DNA of 27,398 nt from Chitinophagaceae bacterium UBA5175 (GCA_002413325.1 DHWT01000206.1:3439-30836); one strand, 5' to 3'; positions 14,471-22,682 are shown, counted from the first letter of the stretch. Program-made: numbers and translations. Notes: generated by a model not told the origin, from the sequence alone.

Positions 14471-15646
14471 ATGAAAAGACTGTTTTTCCGACTAACTGCC
14501 TTACTGAGCGGCCTTTTTTCTGTTTACCTGGTAAATGCCCAATCAACTGCCCCGATAAATGTTGTAACCACTGCGGTTCCTTTTTTAAGGATATCACCGG
14601 ATGCCCGGGCCGGCGGAATGGGTGAAGAGGGTATTGCAACCTCCCCTGATGCAAATTCTTCCTTTTATAATCTTTCCAAAACGCCATTTTCTGAATATAA
14701 TACCGGGATCGGCCTTACCTATACCCCCTGGCTTAAGGACCTGGGTTTGAATGATGTATATATGTTGTCCGCTGCCGGTTTTCACAAACTGGACGATAAC
14801 CAGGCCCTTTCGGCCTCGCTTCGTTATTTCAGTCTGGGTAATATCCAGTTTTCGGATTATAACGGGAACAACTGGGGTGAAGGCATGCCTCGTGAATTCG
14901 CGTTCGACCTGGGCTATTCCAGGAAACTTTCTGATAAATTCGGACTCGGCCTGACGCTTCGCTATATTAATTCCAACCTGACCCTGGGCGCTGCTGCAGC
15001 ATCCGGAAGCATTTCTGCCTATAAGGCCGGAACAGCTGTTGCTGCGGATGTTTCCATGACATACAAAAACGTAGCCGCCAACCAGGAAGGCTGGACCTTC
15101 GGTTTTGTTTTATCCAACCTGGGCTCCAAAATCGGGTATACCAATGATGCGACGCAAAAAGAATTCATTCCTGCCAATATGGGCCTGGGTGCCAACTATA
15201 CCAAGGTATTTGACGAACAGAACAAAATCAATTTTGGACTGGACCTGAACAAGCTCCTGGTGCCTGCACCACCTACACCGGTGAACGGAGCAGATACCGT
15301 AACCACAGCAGCCCTCAACGAGTATTACAACATGAGTGTGGTAAGCAGCTGGTTCAAATCTTTTAACGGACAATGGAATACGGTAAACGCATCTATCGGG
15401 GCTGAATATACCTATAATGACCAGTTTTCTTTTCGTCTGGGGTATTTTTATGAAAGCCAGGACCAGGGCGGAAGGCAATATTTCACCATGGGTGTGGGCT
15501 TAAAATATAATATGCTCGGTTTAAATTTCTCCTACCTCATCCCCTCCGGATCCGGTATCACGAGAAATCCCCTGTCGAATACGATCCGCTTCGGATTGGT
15601 ATTTGACCTCGACGGACCTCCGTCCGCTTCTGGTTCTGATCAGTAA
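14471..15646 (+). CDS. porV: Type IX secretion system outer-membrane protein PorV (LptO)
   Basis: PorV is a FadL-like outer-membrane beta-barrel that collects folded T9SS cargo and passes it to the PorU sortase. With the ATG at 14471 the protein has 391 residues and a clean signal peptide (KR, hydrophobic core, cleavage after LVNAQ near 24); the in-frame ATG at 14435 adds 12 residues before the signal and is less likely. Family features are VTTAVPFLRISPDARAGGMG straight after the signal, the NSSFYNLSK segment, strands ending in aromatic residues (LRYFSLGNI, GLTLRYINSN), and the C-terminal FRLGYFYES, YFTMGVGLKYN and TIRFGLVFDL. PorU is not beside it. ispF follows after 81 bases with its own -7 box. 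Confidence 0.93.
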   Translation: MKRLFFRLTALLSGLFSVYLVNAQSTAPINVVTTAVPFLRISPDARAGGMGEEGIATSPDANSSFYNLSKTPFSEYNTGIGLTYTPWLKDLGLNDVYMLSAAGFHKLDDNQALSASLRYFSLGNIQFSDYNGNNWGEGMPREFAFDLGYSRKLSDKFGLGLTLRYINSNLTLGAAAASGSISAYKAGTAVAADVSMTYKNVAANQEGWTFGFVLSNLGSKIGYTNDATQKEFIPANMGLGANYTKVFDEQNKINFGLDLNKLLVPAPPTPVNGADTVTTAALNEYYNMSVVSSWFKSFNGQWNTVNASIGAEYTYNDQFSFRLGYFYESQDQGGRQYFTMGVGLKYNMLGLNFSYLIPSGSGITRNPLSNTIRFGLVFDLDGPPSASGSDQ

Positions 15647-15682
15647 AATCCTGTCGTATCAGCTGTTTCATAAAGGGTTGGT

Positions 15683-15690
15683 TACATTTG
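15683..15690 (+). promoter_or_regulatory. -7 box of ispF
   Basis: TACATTTG matches TAnnTTTG, about 37 bases before the ispF ATG. No TTG is present at the expected -33 position. Confidence 0.45.
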
Positions 15691-15727
15691 CCAGATCATT
15701 TGAAACACTTTTTATTTAAATACCTCT

Positions 15728-16210
15728 ATGGCTTACCGGATCGGATTGGGAACGGACTTTCATCAGCTGGTAACGGGTAGAAAATTGTGGCTGGGCGGAA
15801 TTGAAATTCCGCACAACAAAGGTATGCTGGGTCACAGCGATGCAGACGTGCTCCTGCACGCTGTTTGTGATGCATTGCTGGGGGCCCTTGGCCTCGGGGA
15901 TATCGGGTTGCACTTCCCCGATTCAGATAAAACCCTGAAGGATATCGACAGCAAGATCCTGCTCGAAAAATCTTATCAGCTCATCAGGCAAAAAGGATTC
16001 CGTATTGTAAACCTGGATACCGTGGTTTGCCTGGAGAAACCCAAAATCATGATCTATGCCCCGGAGATGCGGGCCATCATGGCCGGGATCCTGGAACTGA
16101 ATGCAGATGATATTTCTATCAAGGCGACCACAACAGAAAAACTGGGATTTATCGGAAGGGAAGAAGGTGTGATGGCGCAGGCCGTGGTATTGCTGAGGAA
16201 AACGGATTAA
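15728..16210 (+). CDS. ispF: 2-C-methyl-D-erythritol 2,4-cyclodiphosphate synthase
   Basis: IspF cyclises CDP-methylerythritol 2-phosphate with release of CMP in the MEP isoprenoid pathway. The 160-residue length is typical. Zinc ligands are in the N-terminal GTDFHQL (Asp and His) and in the GHSDADVLLHA helix (second His). The diphosphate/nucleotide loops appear as DIGLHFPDSD and KATTTEKLGFIGREEG. The ATG at 15728 immediately precedes AYRIGLGTDFH, as in the family. It is followed after 14 bases by dut, whose promoter lies in the last codons of ispF. Confidence 0.97.
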   Translation: MAYRIGLGTDFHQLVTGRKLWLGGIEIPHNKGMLGHSDADVLLHAVCDALLGALGLGDIGLHFPDSDKTLKDIDSKILLEKSYQLIRQKGFRIVNLDTVVCLEKPKIMIYAPEMRAIMAGILELNADDISIKATTTEKLGFIGREEGVMAQAVVLLRKTD

Positions 16211-16219
16211 TTACCTTTG
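16190..16219 (+). promoter_or_regulatory. dut promoter
   Basis: TTG (16190-16192), 19 bases, then TACCTTTG (16212-16219), both matching the Bacteroidota consensus. The -7 box ends 5 bases before the dut ATG, so the mRNA should be leaderless or nearly so. The -33 element lies inside the ispF coding region. Confidence 0.65.
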
Positions 16220-16224
16220 CGCCC

Positions 16225-16662
16225 ATGTCCATTCCGGTTAAGATTATAAATCATTCAGCACATCCTTTACCTGCCTATGCTACTACCGATGCCGCCGGCA
16301 TGGATCTGAGGGCCAATATTCCGCAGGCGGTCAGCCTCCGGCCCATGGAACGACAATTGATACCTACCGGTATTTTCATTGAACTGCCCCCCGGATTTGA
16401 AGCCCAGGTGAGGCCGAGGAGCGGGCTGGCCCTGAAACAGGGGATTACCTGCCTGAATTCGCCGGGCACCATTGATGCAGATTACCGGGGTGAACTGAAG
16501 GTGATCCTGATCAATCTTTCTCTTACGGAGCAGCTGATTCATCCGGGAGACCGCATTGCACAAATGGTAGTGAGTGCGGTTGAAAAGGTGGAATGGCATC
16601 CGGTAGAGGAATTGAACCAGACGGTCAGAAATTCAGGCGGATTCGGACATACAGGAAAATGA
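16225..16662 (+). CDS. dut: Deoxyuridine 5'-triphosphate nucleotidohydrolase (dUTPase)
   Basis: Hydrolyses dUTP to dUMP and pyrophosphate, keeping uracil out of DNA and feeding thymidylate synthesis. The 145-residue product shows all five motifs of the trimeric family in order: AAGMDLRA, RPRSGLALK, LNSPGTIDADYRGE (with the catalytic Asp), IHPGDRIAQMVV and the C-terminal RNSGGFGHTGK arm that closes over the substrate. The start follows a well-formed promoter by 5 bases with no Shine-Dalgarno. The next gene begins 3 bases after the stop. Confidence 0.97.
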   Translation: MSIPVKIINHSAHPLPAYATTDAAGMDLRANIPQAVSLRPMERQLIPTGIFIELPPGFEAQVRPRSGLALKQGITCLNSPGTIDADYRGELKVILINLSLTEQLIHPGDRIAQMVVSAVEKVEWHPVEELNQTVRNSGGFGHTGK

Positions 16663-16665
16663 TAC

Positions 16666-17523
16666 ATGATGAGAAATGCAGATCGGATTATGATAATGAA
16701 ATGGAGTTTTGTTTTATTGACCGGGATCTGCTTGGGAATTGCAGGAACAGGATGCCGGTCAGCAAAAAAAATTACAACAGCCATCAGCAAAAAAGATACG
16801 ACCGTAATAAAAACAGATACCGCCGCGGTTGAAGATTTACATAAAGATTCTTTAAAATACATCTCGCAATTATATAATTATATCCAATCGAACACAATTG
16901 ATTGCAAAACCTTTTCAGCCAAACTAAAAGTACACTATGAAGGCAGTGATGGAAAGGATTACGAATTCAATGCGTTCATCCGCCTGCTGAAAGATCAAAA
17001 GATCTGGATCTCAATCAATGCCCTGCTGGGTATTGAAGCCTTCCGTGTCCTGATCACGCCAGACAGTGTAAAAGTTTTATATAAACTCGACAAGGTATAC
17101 CAGCTGAGGTCGGTGAATTACCTCCAGGAAATCAGCCACCTGCCATTCGACTTCAGCGTGTTACAATCGATTATCCTGGGAAATTCCATTTATCTGGACA
17201 GCAATATTCTCTATTACCGGAAAGACGACAAGGGCATTTCCATTCTAAGTATCGGCCCGGTTTTCAGGAATTATCTGACTCTTAATAATGACCTCAGTTT
17301 AAAACACAGCAAACTGGATGATGTGGATCAGATGCGTGCCCGCTACTGCGATATTACCTATGGACAATATGAAAATGCAGATTCGGTTCATTTCTCTACG
17401 TACCGTAAAATATCTTTTGCCGAAAAAGCGAGGCTGGATGTGGAGCTGAATTTCAATAAATATTCTTTTAACGAGAATTTAAACTTTCCGTTCTCGATTC
17501 CTAAAAATTATAAACGCAAATAA
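16666..17523 (+). CDS. DUF4292 lipoprotein
   Basis: The 285-residue product has a lipoprotein signal with a candidate lipidated Cys at 30 (GIAGTGCRSAKK); starting at the in-frame ATG at 16690 or 16696 would give a more ordinary signal of about 20 residues. A Thr/Asp/Lys-rich linker follows, then a beta-rich domain: TFSAKLKVHYEGSDGKDYEF, LKDQKIWISINALLGIEAFR, LYKLDKVYQL, then LSLKHSKLDDV and a C-terminal NENLNFPFSIPKNYKRK. This fits DUF4292, a Bacteroidota family whose fold resembles LolA/LolB-type lipid carriers; no activity is shown. It lies between dut (3-base gap) and the EnvC-like gene, a neighbourhood I recall as recurring in this phylum. Confidence 0.87.
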   Translation: MMRNADRIMIMKWSFVLLTGICLGIAGTGCRSAKKITTAISKKDTTVIKTDTAAVEDLHKDSLKYISQLYNYIQSNTIDCKTFSAKLKVHYEGSDGKDYEFNAFIRLLKDQKIWISINALLGIEAFRVLITPDSVKVLYKLDKVYQLRSVNYLQEISHLPFDFSVLQSIILGNSIYLDSNILYYRKDDKGISILSIGPVFRNYLTLNNDLSLKHSKLDDVDQMRARYCDITYGQYENADSVHFSTYRKISFAEKARLDVELNFNKYSFNENLNFPFSIPKNYKRK

Positions 17524-17562
17524 ATCGTTATACAGTAACTTCATCGCGAACCCATCACGCAT

Positions 17563-18882
17563 ATGCGCAAAACGGTATTCCTGTTTATTGTTATTCTTTA
17601 TTCGGTAAATACCTGTCTGGCCCAGACTCCGGCCCAGAGCCGCAGTGACCTTGAAAAAGAACGGGCCTCCATTCAGAAAGAAATCGAGGATGTAAAGCGA
17701 TCCCTGGATATTACCCATAAAAACAGGAAACAAACCCTGGGCCAGCTGGCCTTATTGCAAAAAAGGCTTCGCCTGCGCCAGGCAGCTATTAACAATATCA
17801 ACCAGCAGCTGAATTTTATCCAGCAGGATATGAATAATTCCTGGCAGGAAATCATCAAACTGAAAAAGGAGCTGGACACCCTGCGGAAGCAATACGCCGA
17901 AAGCGTTGTTTATGCTTATGAAAACCGTACCAACTACGATTACCTGAATTTTATTTTTGCCGCGAATAATTTCAATGACGCGCTCAAAAGGGTGGAATAT
18001 CTGAAATCGTACAGAGCTTACCGCGAACAGCGGGCTGAGAATATCCTGAAAACACAGGCCCTGCTGCAAAGCAAAATCGACGGGCTCAAAATAAAACGCG
18101 TCGAAAAAGACGAGGCGCTGGTGAAACAGAATAAGGAAAGGCAGGTGCTGGAAGTGGAAAAAAGAGAAAAGGACCAGGTGGTGGAGCAACTTCAGAGCCA
18201 TGAGAAGGAACTCAAAAAGGAAATGAACGCAAAGCAGCGCCAGGACCAGAAACTGGGCAATGCCATTGCAGCTGCAATCCGGCGCGCCAGGGAAGAGGCC
18301 ATCCGGGAGGCCAGGAAAAAAGCAGCTACCGGTGCGGCGGCCAATACAGCCGGTACAGCACCGGAGAAATCGGATATCGCAAAAAATACATCAGGAACTG
18401 CCATTACAGGTGCTAACACTCCGGCAGTAAAGCCAGCGGTAAGAACCGCACCTGCTACGCTTTTTGATACCCGGGCCGACGTGGCTTTGTCCGGGAATTT
18501 TGAAAAGGATAAGGGGCATCTGCCCTGGCCGATTGCCTCCGGAACCATCGCCATGCGATTTGGCCCCCATGAATATATCAAGGGTGTTGTTCATAATAAC
18601 CAGGGCATCACCATCGAAAGTTCACCGGGAACCTCAGTAACGGCTGTTTTTGACGGGGAAGTGCAGGGGGTGTTTTTTGTGGGCGATGTAAGCGCGGTGA
18701 TGATCCGTCATGGAAAATATTTTACCACCTACAGTAATCTCTCTTCTGTAGCGGTTTCCAAGGGGCAGTCAGTAAAAATGGGGCAGGTACTGGGCAAACT
18801 GGCAGATATCGGCCAGCTCGAGTTTGTATTATCAGATGAAAAGGATCGTCTCTTCGATCCTGAAAAATGGCTGAGGAGGTAG
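17563..18882 (+). CDS. EnvC-like murein hydrolase activator (coiled coil plus degenerate LytM/M23 domain)
   Basis: A 439-residue periplasmic protein with a signal peptide ending near residue 21 (TCLAQ). Residues about 25-255 form a long charged coiled coil, followed by an Ala/Thr-rich linker (255-300) and a C-terminal LytM domain (about 320-439). The M23 metal ligands are lost: the HxGID motif reads NNQGIT (345-350), the YAHLS histidine is N392 (TTYSNLS), and the HLHFE motif reads QLEFV (418-422). This matches EnvC of E. coli, which activates cell-wall amidases rather than cutting peptidoglycan itself. It probably acts at division or septal remodelling. It follows the DUF4292 gene by 39 bases and faces bshA. 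Confidence 0.9.
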   Translation: MRKTVFLFIVILYSVNTCLAQTPAQSRSDLEKERASIQKEIEDVKRSLDITHKNRKQTLGQLALLQKRLRLRQAAINNINQQLNFIQQDMNNSWQEIIKLKKELDTLRKQYAESVVYAYENRTNYDYLNFIFAANNFNDALKRVEYLKSYRAYREQRAENILKTQALLQSKIDGLKIKRVEKDEALVKQNKERQVLEVEKREKDQVVEQLQSHEKELKKEMNAKQRQDQKLGNAIAAAIRRAREEAIREARKKAATGAAANTAGTAPEKSDIAKNTSGTAITGANTPAVKPAVRTAPATLFDTRADVALSGNFEKDKGHLPWPIASGTIAMRFGPHEYIKGVVHNNQGITIESSPGTSVTAVFDGEVQGVFFVGDVSAVMIRHGKYFTTYSNLSSVAVSKGQSVKMGQVLGKLADIGQLEFVLSDEKDRLFDPEKWLRR

Positions 18883-18890
18883 TCCCACCG

Positions 18891-20051
18891 TTAAATTTTC
18901 TCCGGAGATAATTTTTTTACGGGCATTGTCCTGATCAGAAAACGGTCATACAGTTTTTCATAGATCGGTACAATTTTATGGATGTCGAACTTTTTCGCCT
19001 GTTCAGATGCATTGAATTTGAAGGTTTTTAAAATTTCATCATGCTCGAGGATCTGGATGGCATTCCGGCTCATGGAGTCCACGTCTCCGACAGGGCTCAT
19101 AAAACCTGTTTTTCCGTTAATATTGATTTCCGGTAAACCTCCCGCATCCGAAGAAATCAGGGGCACCCCTGCTGCCATGGCTTCCAGCGCAGCCAGTCCA
19201 AAACTTTCATATTCCGAGGGCAGAACGAAAAGGTCCGACACCGCCAGGATTTCTTCGATCTGTTCCTGTTTCCCGATAAAGCGGATATCGTCGCAGCTAC
19301 CCAGTTCGCGGCAAAGGTTTTCCGCATCGTGCCTGTCGGGGCCATCACCTACAAATAACAATTTGGAAGGGATTTTTTTATTGACTTTATCAAAAATCTT
19401 AATTACATCCAGGACCCTTTTGATCTTTCGGAAATTAGAAGCGTGCACGATGATCCGTTCATTATGCGGAGCAATCACTTTGCGGAAAGGATCGATCGCT
19501 TTTTTCTGGAACCGGTTCAGGTCTACAAAATTCGGGATCACTTCGATCTCTTTCTTGATATCAAATATATTATAGGTTTCATCCCGCAGGTTTTCCGAAA
19601 CGGCTGTAATCGCATCGCTTTCATTGATAGAAAATGCGACTACGGGCGCCAGCGTCTGATCCCGGCCCACCAGCGTAATATCCGTGCCATGCAATGTGGT
19701 GATCACGGGTATGGTGATCCCCTGGACCGCAACAATCTTTTTTGCCATATAGGCTGCCGATGCGTGCGGAATGGCATAATGCACATGCAGCAAATCCAGC
19801 TGGTGATTGATGATTACATCCACCATCGTGCTGGACAGGGCTGTTTCATACGGAGGATAGTCGAAGAGCGGATAGGAAGTTACCCGTACTTCATGATAAA
19901 AGATATTTGCATTATACTCTGTGAGCCGGACGGGCTGCTGGTAAGTAATAAAATGTACCTGATGACCTTTATCAGCCAGGGCTTTACCAAGTTCTGTGGC
20001 CAGCACACCGCTTCCCCCGAAGGTTGGATAACAAACAATACCTATCCGCAT
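18891..20051 (-). CDS. bshA: N-acetyl-alpha-D-glucosaminyl L-malate synthase BshA
   Basis: BshA is a GT-B glycosyltransferase (GT4 family) that joins GlcNAc from UDP-GlcNAc to L-malate, the first step to bacillithiol. The 386-residue protein opens MRIGIVCYPTFGGSGVLATE, the glycine-rich loop typical of BshA. It continues with HVHYAIPHASAAYMAK, TTLHGTDITLVGRD (malate/sugar site) and VIPNFVDLNRF, and in the C-terminal domain has VHASNFRKIKRV and SEYESFGLAALEAMAAGVPL with the EX7E-type glutamates. It is convergent with the EnvC-like gene (8-base gap) and divergent from the M28 peptidase. No other bacillithiol gene is in the window. Confidence 0.93.
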   Translation of the reverse strand: MRIGIVCYPTFGGSGVLATELGKALADKGHQVHFITYQQPVRLTEYNANIFYHEVRVTSYPLFDYPPYETALSSTMVDVIINHQLDLLHVHYAIPHASAAYMAKKIVAVQGITIPVITTLHGTDITLVGRDQTLAPVVAFSINESDAITAVSENLRDETYNIFDIKKEIEVIPNFVDLNRFQKKAIDPFRKVIAPHNERIIVHASNFRKIKRVLDVIKIFDKVNKKIPSKLLFVGDGPDRHDAENLCRELGSCDDIRFIGKQEQIEEILAVSDLFVLPSEYESFGLAALEAMAAGVPLISSDAGGLPEININGKTGFMSPVGDVDSMSRNAIQILEHDEILKTFKFNASEQAKKFDIHKIVPIYEKLYDRFLIRTMPVKKLSPEKI

Positions 20052-20137
20052 GAACTGATTTTTTGAACGAAGTTAAACAGATTTTCTAGAGCTTCATAAG
20101 ATCCCTGTTATACTTATCTTAGCGGAAATAAACAGTT

Positions 20138-21502
20138 ATGCGTTGGTTTTTGTTTGGTTCCTTCCTGTTTTTATTTTCAAAATTTACAAGCGCACAATCC
20201 GATTCTGTTTTCATCAGGAAAATTGCAGATGAGATTTTTCAGCATAGCACGGCCTATGGCAACCTGCATACTTTAACGAAGACCATTGGGCCCCGGCTTT
20301 CGGGAAGCCCGCAAACCTATGAAGCTGAAAAATGGGGGATGGAAGCATTAAAACAGGCCGGGGCGGACCGTGTGTATCTGCAACAGGCCATGATCCCGCA
20401 CTGGGTGCGGGGCGGTATGGACCAGGCCGCCCTGGTTTCAGGAAATAACCGGCAAAACCTTGCTGTTATCGCATTGGGCAATTCTGTTTCCACGAAACAG
20501 GGTGGTATCACAGCGCCCATGATACTCATTCATGATTTTGACGAACTGGAAAGGAGAAAAAATGAAATCAAAGGGAAGATTGTTTTTTATAATCATCCCT
20601 TTGATGAGAATTTTGTGTATCAGTTTAACGCCTATGAGGAAGCAGTTCCTTACCGGGTAACCGGTGCGAGCCGTGCCGCCCGGTATGGCGCCGTCGGTGT
20701 TATTGTACGATCCATGAGCAGTTCAACAGATAATTTTCCGCATACCGGCGCCATGATTTATAACGATTCTTTTCCAAAAATACCCGCACTGGCCATCGGC
20801 CTCCGGGATGCCGACCGGCTGGTAAAGGCCACAGCGGCCCAAAAAGATCTGCGTCTTTATATTTCCACCAATGCCCATACATTGCCGGATACCCTCGGAT
20901 ATAATGTAATTGGGGAGTGGGTGGGGTCCGCTTTCCCGGATCAGTTTATTACTGTGGGCGGCCACCTGGATTCCTGGGATCCAGCGGAAGGGGCCAGTGA
21001 TGACGGGACGGGTTGCGTGCATGCCATTGAAGTATTGCGGGCATTGAAAGCCACCGGCTATAAGCCGAAACATACCATCCGGATTGTATTATTTACCGAC
21101 GAGGAAAACGGGGGAAGAGGGTCTGCGGCTTACAGTACGGAAGCCAGATCAAAAAAAGAGAAACACATATTTGCCCTGGAAAGCGATGCCGGCGGATTTA
21201 CACCCCGGGAATTCAGTTTCATGGGAACTGCTGCCCAAATCGCTTCGGTATCTGCTTACCTTCCATTATTCGCGCCCTATGGAGTGACCAGTTTTTCAAA
21301 CCAGGGAGCCGGGGCAGATGTGGAACCGCTGCATGATTCAATGGGCGTGCTGGCATCAGAACTGATACCCGATTCCCAGCGTTATTTCGATTATCACCAT
21401 GCAGCCAGTGATGTATTTGAAAAAGTAAATAAACGGGAACTGGAGCTGGGTGCCATCAATATGGCCGCGCTGATTTACCTGATCGATAAAAACGGAATGT
21501 AA
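20138..21502 (+). CDS. Secreted M28 family zinc metallopeptidase with PA-type insert
   Basis: A 454-residue protein with a signal peptide (cleavage after FTSAQ near 20). Residues about 95-245 look like a protease-associated domain (IALGNSVSTKQGGITAPMIL, KGKIVFYNHPF, RAARYGAVGVIVRSM). The catalytic domain carries the M28 zinc set: GGHLDSWD, EGASDDGTG, FTDEENGGRGS (general-base Glu and ligand), LESDAGG, and a final His in FDYHHAASDVFEKV. It resembles plasma glutamate carboxypeptidase-like aminopeptidases/carboxypeptidases of Bacteroidota, acting in the periplasm or outside. The small membrane protein gene follows after 10 bases, probably in one operon. A weak -7-like TATCTTAG lies at 20115-20122. 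Confidence 0.92.
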   Translation: MRWFLFGSFLFLFSKFTSAQSDSVFIRKIADEIFQHSTAYGNLHTLTKTIGPRLSGSPQTYEAEKWGMEALKQAGADRVYLQQAMIPHWVRGGMDQAALVSGNNRQNLAVIALGNSVSTKQGGITAPMILIHDFDELERRKNEIKGKIVFYNHPFDENFVYQFNAYEEAVPYRVTGASRAARYGAVGVIVRSMSSSTDNFPHTGAMIYNDSFPKIPALAIGLRDADRLVKATAAQKDLRLYISTNAHTLPDTLGYNVIGEWVGSAFPDQFITVGGHLDSWDPAEGASDDGTGCVHAIEVLRALKATGYKPKHTIRIVLFTDEENGGRGSAAYSTEARSKKEKHIFALESDAGGFTPREFSFMGTAAQIASVSAYLPLFAPYGVTSFSNQGAGADVEPLHDSMGVLASELIPDSQRYFDYHHAASDVFEKVNKRELELGAINMAALIYLIDKNGM

Positions 21503-21512
21503 AAAGCACTAT

Positions 21513-21911
21513 ATGAAAAAATTTCTGATCAGATTTTTCCTCATCATCCTGGTTATCGGCGCCGGCTGGTTTGCCTGGCATTTTTACTGGGTATTCGGGG
21601 AAGGTGTCAAAGCCGGTCAGTTGAATAATTTTAACAAAAAGGGGTATATATTTAAAACCTATGAAGGCAAGCTGATCCAGGTCGGATTCCAGGGAGGGGC
21701 GCCCGGTTCTGTTCAGTCGAACGAATTCCGCTTTTCTGTTGCCAGCGAATCGGTCGCCAGCCAGCTGATGTCAAACAGTGGGAAAGAATTTGAATTGCAT
21801 TATAAGGAATATATGGGCGCACTTCCCTGGCGGGGCACTTCCGTTTTTATTGTGGACAGTGTTTTATCCATGCACGATGCAAAAACGCTGCCATCTCCTT
21901 ATACACCTTAG
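21513..21911 (+). CDS. Small conserved Bacteroidota membrane-anchored protein of unknown function
   Basis: The 132-residue product has one N-terminal transmembrane helix (residues 4-26, LIRFFLIILVIGAGWFAWHF) and a small extracytoplasmic domain. The signature FGEGVKAGQLNNFNKKGYIFKTYEGKLIQ is one I recognise from a family found widely in this phylum, sometimes mislabelled 6-phosphogluconate dehydrogenase. It has no dinucleotide-binding motif and is far too short for that enzyme. A second half with FRFSVASESVA and FELHYKEYMGALPWRGTSVFIV looks beta-rich. It follows the M28 peptidase by 10 bases. The function is unknown. Confidence 0.8.
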   Translation: MKKFLIRFFLIILVIGAGWFAWHFYWVFGEGVKAGQLNNFNKKGYIFKTYEGKLIQVGFQGGAPGSVQSNEFRFSVASESVASQLMSNSGKEFELHYKEYMGALPWRGTSVFIVDSVLSMHDAKTLPSPYTP

Positions 21912-21933
21912 TGGAGGCCTGACGTTTAATGCA

Positions 21934-21968
21934 TAACGTCCAACGGCCAACGATCAACGTCCAACGAT
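21934..21968. repeat. Five tandem copies of a 7-base unit, CAACGNN
   Basis: Consecutive heptamers read TAACGTC, CAACGGC, CAACGAT, CAACGTC, CAACGAT. They fill most of the 66-base gap between two convergent genes (stop 21911 and stop 21978). There is no hairpin or T-tract, so it is not a terminator. Confidence 0.75.
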
Positions 21969-21977
21969 CCCCGCAAT

Positions 21978-22682
21978 TCACGCCTGCAGAATAAAAATAG
22001 CGGGTTGTTTATTGATCTCCGGTATGGCTTTACGCCAGGATCCCACGGTTTTTGTCTGAATGGATTCGGCGGGTCCGGTCAGGTTCACGGCAATGCATAC
22101 ACGCGTTTGGGTGCTGCAGGTTTTTAATATACTGTCCAGGAGGGAAAGATTCCGGTAAGGGGTTTCAATAAAGATCTGGGCAGAACCCTCCCTGCGGGAT
22201 ACAATTTCCAGCTCCTTAATTCGCCGGTTCCTTTCAGCCGTTTCAACCGGCAGGTATCCAAGAAATTGAAAATGCTGTCCGTTCATGCCACTCGCCATCA
22301 GGGCCAGCAGGATGGAATTCGGGCCGACCAGTGGTTTTACCGTTACCCCCGCTTCCTGGGCGGCAGCTACCAGGATCTGGCCCGGATCTGCAATTCCCGG
22401 ACAACCCGCTTCGCTCAGGATGGCGATTTGTTTTCCCAGTTTAATCTGCTGAAGAAATTCCTGTTTAACGGCATCCTCCGACTTGTGGATCACAAACCAG
22501 GGATATTGGCCGATGTCTATTTCTTTCCATAACTTTTTTAAAAAACGCCTGGCACTACGTTCATTCTCCACAAAAAAAACTTCCGCTTTTTGTACAGCGT
22601 TAAAAATATAAGCCGGCAAAGCGTCCATGCCTTCTTCATCCAGGAAAGTTGGGATTAAATATACCGTTGCGCGGCCTTTCAT
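21978..22682 (-). CDS. SAM-dependent methyltransferase of the tetrapyrrole-methylase fold (RsmI-like)
   Basis: A 234-residue protein related to RsmI, which 2'-O-methylates C1402 of 16S rRNA. It has YLIPTFLDEEG at the N-terminus in place of the usual VxTPIGNL, then the SAM-site loop LSEAGCPGIADPGQ, PLVGPNSILLALMASG, FQFLGYLPVETAERNRRI and IFIETPYRNLSLLDSIL. It is shorter than canonical RsmI (about 280) and lacks its C-terminal extension. This short type is common in Bacteroidota alongside a true RsmI, so I give no symbol. The ATG overlaps the stop of the EI24 gene by 4 bases (ATGA). Confidence 0.88.
   Translation of the reverse strand: MKGRATVYLIPTFLDEEGMDALPAYIFNAVQKAEVFFVENERSARRFLKKLWKEIDIGQYPWFVIHKSEDAVKQEFLQQIKLGKQIAILSEAGCPGIADPGQILVAAAQEAGVTVKPLVGPNSILLALMASGMNGQHFQFLGYLPVETAERNRRIKELEIVSRREGSAQIFIETPYRNLSLLDSILKTCSTQTRVCIAVNLTGPAESIQTKTVGSWRKAIPEINKQPAIFILQA

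Noticed and set aside
18893..18920. TCTCCGGAGA palindrome near a T-run between the EnvC-like gene and bshA
   Set aside because: It is part of the bshA 3' coding end and has no loop, so it cannot form a normal terminator hairpin.
19443..20066. 207-codon plus-strand frame inside bshA
   Set aside because: Fully antisense to BshA, whose glycosyltransferase motifs are continuous over the same bases.
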